Shown here piece by piece: positions 1 to 5,613 of a DNA stretch of 10,392 nucleotides. Position 1 is the stretch's first letter. The number at the start of each line of letters is the position of its first letter. Made by a program: the position numbers and the translations under genes. The notes below the pieces were generated by a model. The model did not search any database and was not told where the DNA came from. It saw only the letters and a list, made by a program, of their open reading frames with translations. This stretch comes from Thermodesulfatator sp. (GTDB taxonomy: Bacteria; Desulfobacterota; Dissulfuribacteria; Dissulfuribacterales; QOAL01), in the NCBI GenBank assembly GCA_003978135.1, contig QOAL01000213.1:1-10392 (forward strand), in the 5' to 3' direction.

Positions 1-102
1 CAAGATGAACCCGTCCTTTTTGTTTACAGTTATCATGGCAACACCGAGAAATATGCTGAATACAACAATGGCAGGCACTATGGTGTTGGCCATGGCATAG
101 AA
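1..102. repeat. Left arm of a perfect 102-base inverted repeat (foldback)
   Basis: Reading base by base, position p here is complementary to position 369-p. The match is unbroken from 1/368 to 102/267 and fails at 103/266. The arm therefore repeats, backwards, part of the symporter gene lying 164 bases downstream. On the plus strand it carries no usable coding frame. Frame 3, which the gene uses later, has stops at 6 and 57. This looks like a chimeric junction at a contig edge (an amplification or assembly foldback) rather than native sequence, although a true inverted duplication cannot be excluded from sequence alone. Confidence 0.9.
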
Positions 103-2036
103 AGGGTGGTTCGCTCATTCTTTTCCTGTGGCTGCTTACCGCCCTGACCCTTATCTTTCTCCCTTTCGCGTATCCCAAATGGACATCTGCCTCTTTTTTC
201 AGCACCAGTATGGTGGCAGAACCCAGCCACATGAGTTTCCTTGATCTTTATATTCCCGCCAACCCCTTCTATGCCATGGCCAACACCATAGTGCCTGCCA
301 TTGTTGTATTCAGCATATTTCTCGGTGTTGCCATGATAACTGTAAACAAAAAGGACGGGTTCATCTTGGGAATGCAAAACTTGAGTGATGCTCTCATGAA
401 AATGGCATCCGTTGTGGCAAAACTTGCCCCCATAGGTATCTTTGCCCTTTCTGCCGCGGCAGCAGGGACCCTTGATATAGAAAAATTGAGCCGTCTACAG
501 ATCTATCTCTGGGTCTATCTTGCCGCATGGACAATATTGTCGTTCTTCGCACTTCCCATGCTGGTAGCAAGGGCTACTCCCTTCAGCTACAAGGATGTAT
601 TCAAGGAAGCAAGGCTTGCCATGGTGACTGCCTTTGCCACAGGCACAGTGCTAGTAGTCCTGCCCATGATTGCGGAAAAGACCAAGGCACTACTTGAAAA
701 AAGGGGAATGAAAACCCATACGACAGTATCGGCAGTAGACGCACTGGTACCGACTGCTTACAGCTTTCCAAGCGTGGGAACCATCCTTGGCATAGGTTTT
801 ATCCTGTTCGCCGCCTGGTTCGTGGGCTCTCCCATAAATGTGGCAGACTATCCTGCCTTTTGCATCATGGGCATACTCACGGCGTTCGGCTCCATGGCTG
901 TCGCCATACCATTCATGCTGGATTTCTTCAGGTTGCCGGCAGATCTCTTTGGCCTATATCTACTGGGCAGTGTGTTTACAATGCGCTTTGCAACTGCCAT
1001 GGCTGCAATGCACGGTGTTGTCATCTGTATTCTTGGGGCCTGCGCCATGCTGAACAAAACAAGCTGGAGAAAAATGATCGGGGTTGCAGGCCTGAGCCTG
1101 GCAATTACAGCGGCAACCATGACAGGCCTGGGCTTTGTACTTAAAAACATGATTCCCTATGAGTACACGGGATACAGACATCTTATCAACATGGAACTTC
1201 TGACACCCCAGGTCAAGGTAAATAACAACGCAAATCCAGCGCCGTTGCCGCCTGATGAAATGTCCAAACCCAGGCTGAAAGTCATAAAAACCCGGGGTGT
1301 ACTCAGGGTCGGATATGCCAAGGACAGGTTGCCTTTTGCCTTCAAAAATGCCAAGGGACAAGTAGTAGGATATGACATGGAGCTGGTCCACTCCCTGGCA
1401 AAGGACCTCGGAGTTAGCCTCGACGTTGTAAAAATCGACTGGTCCAAGGTGGGCAAAGAGCTTGACAGCGGTCGCATAGACATGGCGGTTGGAGGTATTA
1501 GCATTAGTCCCCAGAGGGCACTAAGGTTCACCTTTTCGAAAAGCTATCTGGACGAACACCTGGGCCTGGTTGTACATGATTATCGCCGCAACGACTTTTC
1601 TTCCCTGGACAAAATCCGCTCCATGAAGGGATTGAGACTTGGCGCCACCCCCTTCAGGTACAAAGAAGGAGCAGGACAGATGCTTTTCCCCAACGCAGAA
1701 ATTGTTGTAATACACTCTCCCAGGGATTTTTTCAGGGGAAGTGTAAAAAACGTGGATGCCATGCTCTACACCGCCCAGACAGCTACTGCCTGGACCCTGG
1801 TATATCCCGAATTCACTGTTGTGGTGCCCAAGGGGTTAAAGTACAAATGCCCCATGGCCTTTGCCATGCCTAAACATCAACTGGAATGGCTCTGGTACAT
1901 CGACACGTGGCTGGATGCGGCAGTGAAGGCTGGACTCGGCCAGAGGGCCTATGACCACTGGATACTCGGAAAGATACAAAAACATAAATCTGGAAGATGG
2001 TCTGTCATCAAGGACGTACTGAAATGGACAGATTGA
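102..2036 (+). CDS. SDF (dicarboxylate/amino acid:cation symporter)-like membrane domain fused to a C-terminal periplasmic solute-binding domain; 5' end missing
   Basis: The product is a probable inner-membrane secondary transporter carrying its own tethered binding protein. The first Met in frame is at 210. The frame is already clearly coding from about 102 (a hydrophobic helix with the motif LILFLWLLTALTLIFLP), so the real start and first helices are missing; see the foldback at 1-368. Numbering from the Met at 210, residues 1-280 look like the C-terminal two thirds of a sodium:dicarboxylate symporter. They include an HP1-like segment (TAFATGTVLVVLP, about 140-152), a TM7-like segment (VPTAYSFPSVGT, about 180-191) and a TM8-like segment (MRFATAMAAMHG, about 258-269). 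An extra helix at about 287-312 would place what follows in the periplasm. Residues about 361-590 form a family-3 solute-binding domain: GVLRVGYA at the start, GYDMELV at 387-393, the ligand carboxylate Arg of the SPQR motif at 436, and Asp516 in NVDAML. The substrate is probably a polar amino acid or organic acid (inference). Confidence 0.82.
   Translation, partial: KGGSLILFLWLLTALTLIFLPFAYPKWTSASFFSTSMVAEPSHMSFLDLYIPANPFYAMANTIVPAIVVFSIFLGVAMITVNKKDGFILGMQNLSDALMKMASVVAKLAPIGIFALSAAAAGTLDIEKLSRLQIYLWVYLAAWTILSFFALPMLVARATPFSYKDVFKEARLAMVTAFATGTVLVVLPMIAEKTKALLEKRGMKTHTTVSAVDALVPTAYSFPSVGTILGIGFILFAAWFVGSPINVADYPAFCIMGILTAFGSMAVAIPFMLDFFRLPADLFGLYLLGSVFTMRFATAMAAMHGVVICILGACAMLNKTSWRKMIGVAGLSLAITAATMTGLGFVLKNMIPYEYTGYRHLINMELLTPQVKVNNNANPAPLPPDEMSKPRLKVIKTRGVLRVGYAKDRLPFAFKNAKGQVVGYDMELVHSLAKDLGVSLDVVKIDWSKVGKELDSGRIDMAVGGISISPQRALRFTFSKSYLDEHLGLVVHDYRRNDFSSLDKIRSMKGLRLGATPFRYKEGAGQMLFPNAEIVVIHSPRDFFRGSVKNVDAMLYTAQTATAWTLVYPEFTVVVPKGLKYKCPMAFAMPKHQLEWLWYIDTWLDAAVKAGLGQRAYDHWILGKIQKHKSGRWSVIKDVLKWTD
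267..368. repeat. Right arm of the perfect 102-base inverted repeat, inside the symporter gene
   Basis: This stretch is intact coding sequence for residues 20-53 of the transporter numbered from the Met at 210 (the region around the motif TIVPAIVVFSIFLGV). It is therefore the original copy, and 1-102 is the inverted duplicate. The loop between the arms is 103-266. Confidence 0.88.
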
Positions 2037-2070
2037 AGGTAATCCCTCAAAGGGTAACTGATCATGGTGT

Positions 2071-2090
2071 CTTGAGGTGGCTCCCTCAAG
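2071..2090. terminator. Perfect 7-bp hairpin downstream of the transporter gene; possible weak terminator
   Basis: The arms CTTGAGG (2071-2077) and CCTCAAG (2084-2090) enclose a 6-base loop, 34 bases after the transporter stop codon. No T-run follows, so it is not a textbook intrinsic terminator. It may act with the adjoining palindrome at 2091-2197. Near-identical CCCTCAA...TGATCA strings occur at 2044-2064 and 2083-2100, so the hairpin sits in a short imperfect direct repeat. Confidence 0.35.
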
Positions 2091-2197
2091 TAAGTGATCA
2101 CAGGGTGCTGCAGATGCAAGGCAGCGGGTGCGCAGGCGTACTCCCTGTACTTCAAGTACCTGCTAACGCAACAGATGCAGTGCCCTGTGACCGCTTA
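2091..2197. repeat. Imperfect palindromic intergenic element with a nested inner hairpin
   Basis: The outer arms 2091-2112 and 2176-2197 pair over 22 positions with four differences, two or three of which would be G-U pairs in RNA. The conserved core is TCACAGGG/CCCTGTGA with CTGCA/TGCAG. Inside the 63-base loop a second dyad pairs GCAGG..TACT (2132-2142) with AGTACCTGC (2155-2163). The element lies wholly between two genes and no reading frame crosses it. It could be a REP-like or MITE-like repeat or a transcribed structure. A half copy is present at 9553-9582. Confidence 0.7.
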
Positions 2198-2214
2198 CGA
2201 TTGAAGTTTATAAA
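2187..2214 (+). promoter_or_regulatory. Candidate sigma70-type promoter for the RimK-like ligase and DUF805 genes
   Basis: The sequence shows GTGACC (2187-2192), a 16-base spacer and TATAAA (2209-2214). The -10 box matches the consensus at five of six positions and the -35 box at four. Transcription would start near 2221, giving a leader of about 20 bases before the Met codon at 2242. The -35 box is inside the right arm of the palindrome at 2091-2197, so a structure formed there could affect transcription (inference). Confidence 0.4.
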
Positions 2215-2241
2215 CCCAACATGATTCAAGAAAGGAATAGT

Positions 2242-3228
2242 ATGACCAAGAAAAAATACATTGCACACGGATGGATACTGTACAGACCTGACAAGGGACT
2301 GGTAAAACAGGAATCCTACGAGATTGACAGGCTCCTGGAGACTGCACCCAGGTATGGATACAAGGTGGAGGTGGTGAACCCTGATGAACTCTCCTTTTTC
2401 ATCGGCATGGGTGGAAGACCTGACCTGTTTCTCAGGGGAGAGCTGGTAAGCCCCCTGCCCCAGTTCGTAATCCCGCGCATGGGCTCGGCTACGAGTTATT
2501 TTGCCCTGGCAGCACTGCGCCACCTGGAAAAACTGGGGATTTATTCCCTCAACAGCTCTCGGGCAGTGGCCCTTGCACAGGACAAGCTTCGGCACCTGCA
2601 AATCCTTTCAGATGCGGATTTTCCTGTGCCCAAGACCATACTGGTCCAGTTTCCTGTAAACCTTGATCTCATTGAACAGGAAATAGGATTCCCCACTGTG
2701 GTCAAGACGCGAATAGGGACACAGGGAAGCGGAGTGCACCTTTGTGAAACACGCCAGGCCCTGAACGATCTTCTACAGTTCGTGCAGGCCAACAATCCCG
2801 ACGCAGAACTCTTTCTGCAAAAATTCCTGCCTGAGAGCAGGGGGCGTGACGTGAGGGTACTGTCCATTGGCGGCATGATAGTCGGTGCCATGGAACGAAA
2901 GGCTGCAGAAGGATTCAAATCAAACTATTCCCAGGGAGGCAGCGCCATTCCCTTTGAATACGGCCCTAAAAACCAGCTTGCAGTAGCCGACACCATGAAG
3001 GCTCTGGGCATGGACATGGCTGGATTCGACTACCTGTACGACGATGAAATTGGTCTCAGAATACTGGAGGTAAACTCTTCCCCTGGCTTCGAAGGCCTGG
3101 AGAAGACTTGCCAGGTGGACGTAGCTGCAGAGGTATTCCGCTTCCTGGATGTAAAACTCAAGATATCCAACAAATACAAGGCGAGGGTGCTGGGCTGGGA
3201 TCAACCAGCTGAGTGTCTACCCGCTTAA
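2242..3228 (+). CDS. RimK-like ATP-grasp ligase (alpha-L-glutamate ligase family)
   Basis: The product is a cytoplasmic ATP-grasp enzyme. Such enzymes activate a carboxylate as an acyl phosphate and join it to an amine. RimK itself adds glutamate to ribosomal protein S6, while relatives act in cofactor or amino-acid carrier pathways, so the acceptor here is unknown. With the start at 2242 (328 residues), the N-terminal 110 residues match the RimK pre-ATP-grasp domain. The ATP-binding strand and loop VVKTRIGTQGSGV is at about 153-165, a conserved RGRDVRV at 200-206, a YSQGGSA segment near 229-235, and the metal-binding motif EVNSSPGFEGLE at 276-287. All key positions look intact. ATG 2242 is preferred because AAAGGA lies 5 bases upstream; the in-frame ATG at 2221 has no ribosome-binding site and coincides with the predicted transcription start. 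Length is typical for the family (about 290-330). Confidence 0.85.
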   Translation: MTKKKYIAHGWILYRPDKGLVKQESYEIDRLLETAPRYGYKVEVVNPDELSFFIGMGGRPDLFLRGELVSPLPQFVIPRMGSATSYFALAALRHLEKLGIYSLNSSRAVALAQDKLRHLQILSDADFPVPKTILVQFPVNLDLIEQEIGFPTVVKTRIGTQGSGVHLCETRQALNDLLQFVQANNPDAELFLQKFLPESRGRDVRVLSIGGMIVGAMERKAAEGFKSNYSQGGSAIPFEYGPKNQLAVADTMKALGMDMAGFDYLYDDEIGLRILEVNSSPGFEGLEKTCQVDVAAEVFRFLDVKLKISNKYKARVLGWDQPAECLPA

Positions 3229-3243
3229 AAGGAGATTGACATA

Positions 3244-3624
3244 ATGGAAAAATTTCAACGCTATTTTCTTGATACCATAAGGTACAGGTATGCTGACTTC
3301 CAGGGCAGAGCCAGCCGGAGTGAATACTGGTACTTCGTGCTGTTTTACTTTATCATCGAGATGATCTGCCGTGTCATAGATGCATGGTTCCTGAATCCCG
3401 TAGTCCTGGGGGCTACTGTAGAACAAAGCTTCAAGGGCGGCCTCCTTTCCGGGATCGTGGGCCTGGCCCTGTTCATTCCATCCATGGCCGTGGGAGTAAG
3501 GCGGCTGCATGATATTGGAAGGAGCGGATGGTGGCTTCTGGTCGGCCTCATACCCATACTGGGCGCGCTTGTTCTGATCTATTTCTTTGTGCAGGAATCT
3601 AAGGATACATCCTGGCAGAAATAG
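3244..3624 (+). CDS. DUF805 small inner-membrane protein
   Basis: This 126-residue protein has the DUF805 signature twice over. Residues 16-29 carry the motif YADFQGRASRSEYW. Residues 79-97 carry a Pro followed by AVGVRRLHDIGRSGWW. Three membrane helices are apparent at about 29-47, 66-84 and 98-116. The usual C-terminal glycine/proline-rich tail of the family (ending N-x-Y/F-G) is absent; the protein stops soon after the third helix with VQESKDTSWQK. Ribosome-binding site AAAAGGAG (3227-3234) overlaps the stop codon of the RimK-like gene and sits 9 bases before ATG, so the two genes are almost certainly cotranscribed and may be translationally coupled. DUF805 proteins have no established biochemical function, and I infer none here. 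Confidence 0.88.
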   Translation: MEKFQRYFLDTIRYRYADFQGRASRSEYWYFVLFYFIIEMICRVIDAWFLNPVVLGATVEQSFKGGLLSGIVGLALFIPSMAVGVRRLHDIGRSGWWLLVGLIPILGALVLIYFFVQESKDTSWQK

Positions 3625-3632
3625 CATGTCTA

Positions 3633-3773
3633 GTGCCCACCCATAAACGACCCTTTTGTCCGATGACTGTGTTGCTCGTCGGCGAAAAATGCTCATGTAC
3701 GCCCAGTACACTGCGCTTTTTCGCCTCCTTGCGCCTTGCCCTCGAACAAAATTGCCTATTTCTGGATGGACAC
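3633..3773. repeat. Large imperfect palindromic element downstream of the DUF805 gene
   Basis: Three nested dyads are visible. Outer arms 3633-3663 and 3742-3773 match over about 31 positions with roughly ten differences, many being C/T changes that would still pair as G-U in RNA. A middle stem pairs GGCGAAAAATGC (3681-3692) with GCGCTTTTTCGCC (3713-3725). A central hairpin pairs TGTAC (3696-3700) with GTACA (3706-3710) around GCCCA. Open frames crossing it on both strands are not plausible genes. It begins 9 bases after the DUF805 stop codon and could end that transcript or stabilise its 3' end. From memory, elements of this type recur in delta-proteobacterial genomes; a self-search would test this. 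Confidence 0.65.
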
Positions 3774-3796
3774 GAGCTAACGGCTCCGGACAGGGG

Positions 3797-3936
3797 ACGA
3801 GCAGTTCTTTCAAGATTCACCAACAGCCGCTGTGCGGGTTACCTACTCTTTCTAGACACATACCTGGATAATCCTACAAACTGGGTGCGGCTAAAGCAGG
3901 CTTCCTCCTGGTGAAATCTTGAAAGAAACCGCTCGT
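3797..3936. repeat. Inverted repeat of 26/28-base arms around an 86-base loop
   Basis: The left arm 3797-3822 (core TTCTTTCAAGATTCACCA) is the reverse complement of 3909-3936 apart from one substitution and two single-base indels. Inside the loop AGCCGC (3825-3830) pairs with GCGGCT (3887-3892), and ACAGC/GCTGT forms a tiny palindrome at 3824-3834. A further perfect 8-bp dyad GAAAGAAA/TTTCTTTC spans 3921-3943. No coding frame explains this. It could be the termini of a small non-autonomous element of about 140 bases, or a structured bidirectional terminator between the convergent genes. Confidence 0.6.
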
Positions 3937-4022
3937 TTCTTTCTGAAGCCATCAATCAGAATAAGATCAGAGGCAAGAACCATTGTCCTATCTTTCAAAC
4001 CGGAAACCTCCGGCAAGGCTCT

Positions 4023-5099
4023 CTACTTCACACTGCCTGATTTCTTTTTGCCTGAACCGCTGCCTGTTTTTTTGTCCTTCTTGTCCTTTGAAAAGGGATG
4101 TTCCAGTTTGTTTTTCCAGTCCATGTCCACCTGGAACACGTAACCCCTGCTTTTGACCAGACAGAATTTTTTCTCCTTTTGGCAGCCTGTTATTTCCACA
4201 CTGGCTTCCGGACCTGATTTGACTGAATACGTAAAAACAGATATGGCCCCACCCTTACCAGCCCCTGAAAGTCCTGTCTTTTCCACCGCAGACGGAGGCA
4301 CAATGTCCCGGGCACGCAGGGGAAGGATAGTGGAAAGGTAACCTGAAACTTCAGCGTCTGTCTTTTCATGCCTTTTTTCGTTCATCTCAAAAATCCACTT
4401 GTTCTTACCTGTTTTGCCGTCTTTACTGTCTTCCTTTCCGCTATCTTTCTGGCTCTCAAGGGACCAGGCTATGGAGCCGGATTTGTAGCTGCATTCTTTT
4501 ATGCTGCCTGGATAGGCTGAAATAACGTCAAGATCCACCCAGGGCTGAAGGTCAAGGGCCTTTTCAGGCCTTCGGGACCAGATGTCAAATACCGAAAGTA
4601 TGTCCCTGGAGACAAGATAGACCTTATCGGAGTCAGGCAACCGCACAAAACAAGATCCCCAGTCAGGCCCTTTCATGCCAACCAGTAGTGTCAGTTTACT
4701 GGATTTGCCATCTCCCAGGGTGATTTCGAGGCCCTGACCCTTTTCCAGGCCAAAGGTGGACAGATGTTCCTTTCCCTCAGCCCTCACCTCTCCCTGAAGA
4801 CCTCTCAGCAGGGAAACAAGCCTTTCGACCTTGCTCTTCCTGGCAGGTGCAGGAAATCTTTCTCCATCCCGATCAAGCGTTATTACCCAGCCATCCTTTA
4901 CCTTTTTCAGCTCAAGGCCTTTTTCCGCATGGGCCAGGACCCGGGCGCTTATGCTTTTAATGTCATCGGTCTTGAAATCTCCTGTCACCTGCTGGTAGAG
5001 GTCGGTCACCTTTGCGGTTTCGGGCCTTTGAACCCAGTACCACGCCACAACCATTATGAGAAACAGTGCTGCAAGAGCGGCAAGATGGCTACTTTTCAT
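4023..5099 (-). CDS. DUF4340 membrane-anchored periplasmic protein, partner of the ABC/GldG operon
   Basis: This 358-residue protein starts at ATG 5099-5097 with a strong AGGAGG (5109-5114) 9 bases upstream. Residues about 6-23 form an uncleaved signal anchor (AALAALFLIMVVAWYW), so the rest should lie in the periplasm. The body shows the DUF4340 pattern: GLELKKVKDGWVIT (about 61-74), a following FPAPARKSKVERLVSLL segment, an FGLE turn near 116-119, and a LVGMKGPDWGSCFVRLPDSD strand region near 139-158. The last 25 residues are a Lys/Ser/Gly-rich low-complexity tail, which is unusual. DUF4340 genes commonly follow ABC-2/GldG genes, as here, and are thought to be auxiliary parts of that envelope transporter; the biochemical role is unknown. 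It is the last gene of the operon. Confidence 0.85.
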   Translation of the reverse strand: MKSSHLAALAALFLIMVVAWYWVQRPETAKVTDLYQQVTGDFKTDDIKSISARVLAHAEKGLELKKVKDGWVITLDRDGERFPAPARKSKVERLVSLLRGLQGEVRAEGKEHLSTFGLEKGQGLEITLGDGKSSKLTLLVGMKGPDWGSCFVRLPDSDKVYLVSRDILSVFDIWSRRPEKALDLQPWVDLDVISAYPGSIKECSYKSGSIAWSLESQKDSGKEDSKDGKTGKNKWIFEMNEKRHEKTDAEVSGYLSTILPLRARDIVPPSAVEKTGLSGAGKGGAISVFTYSVKSGPEASVEITGCQKEKKFCLVKSRGYVFQVDMDWKNKLEHPFSKDKKDKKTGSGSGKKKSGSVK

Positions 5100-5142
5100 G
5101 TGAACATACCTCCTAAAACATCAGCCTGCTTTCCCTGTCCTG

Positions 5143-5613
5143 TCACACTGCCGGCACATTGCACCTGGCTCTCCTTCTCTTCCTTGAAGCAGCCCTGAAG
5201 ACCCCGAACAATACCCAGAAAACCGGTGCAGAAAAGATGGCAAAGAGCTTCCAGAGCAATTTTTCCCGGGCACTCAGAGGCGATATGAAGCGTTGGAGCT
5301 GCATCTTTGTCCTGATATTGATCAGCTCGGGCCCCAGACAAAGCGCATCCATACTGTTCAGAAAAAAGGCAGCATTGCTCAGGGCGGAAAGAGCCGAATC
5401 CGAAAACATTTCGCTGCAACCTACCACCACAAGCCTGCCCTTGTCCTTTAAACTGTTTTCGCCTTGCCCATGAGAGGCTTTTCCCGAGGAATCGTTATTG
5501 GCATCTGCACCCGTGTCATTGTCCTTTTTACTATGCTGGCCCGCCTTTTCCTCGCCTGGCCACTTGGGTACCTGTTCCCTGGGCAGCAGGATCTGGGAAA
5601 CTGCCCTCCAGGA
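5143..5613 (-). pseudogene. C-terminal part of the GldG-type auxiliary domain, out of frame with its N-terminal part
   Basis: This stretch lies in the frame shifted by one base relative to the upstream GldG gene. It is open from a TAA ending at 5614 to a TGA at 5143-5145. It encodes a hydrophilic Lys/Asp/Asn-rich linker. After that come the typical GldG C-terminal elements: GRLVVVGCSEMFSD (about 5400-5442), FFLNSMDALCLGPELINIRTK, and a final transmembrane helix (KLFAIFSAPVFWVLFGVF) followed by RKRRRAR. No credible ribosome-binding site or start exists for it alone. It therefore belongs to the same gene as 5531-7630 and is separated by an indel, either a real mutation, a sequencing error, or less likely programmed +1 frameshifting. 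Corrected, the whole protein would be about 830 residues. Confidence 0.75.

Larger units (their letters stand above)
3625..4022. other. Convergent gene-free region of 398 bases
   Basis: The region lies between the 3' end of the plus-strand DUF805 gene and the 3' end of the minus-strand DUF4340 gene. It holds the two inverted-repeat structures annotated separately and nothing else recognisable. Short open frames on both strands have no ribosome-binding sites and follow the repeat symmetry, so they are not called. A weak 5-bp hairpin (CCGGA/TCCGG) lies near 4000-4013 downstream of the DUF4340 gene; no convincing T-tract terminator is seen. Confidence 0.7.

Noticed and set aside
78..377. Minus-strand open frame of 99 codons at the left edge
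   Set aside because: It spans the foldback, and its translation repeats plus-strand frame 1 of the first 100 bases. It is a by-product of the inverted repeat.
2221..2241. Upstream ATG at 2221 as the start of the RimK-like ligase
   Set aside because: No ribosome site precedes it and it coincides with the predicted transcription start, whereas ATG 2242 has AAAGGA at proper spacing.
3217..3813. Long minus-strand open frame of 198 codons across the DUF805 gene and the palindromic element
   Set aside because: It is antisense to a clear DUF805 gene, has no ribosome-binding site and includes repeat sequence; its existence follows from the symmetry and composition of those sequences.
3633..3914. 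Plus-strand open frame of 93 codons in the convergent gap
   Set aside because: It runs through two inverted-repeat structures, has no ribosome site, and an overlapping frame at 3656-3871 looks equally plausible. It is repeat-derived, not a gene.
3625..4022. CRISPR array, tRNA or riboswitch in the gene-free gap
   Set aside because: There are no regularly spaced direct repeats, no cloverleaf or TTCGANTC-type T-arm, and no riboswitch core that I can recognise; only inverted repeats are present.
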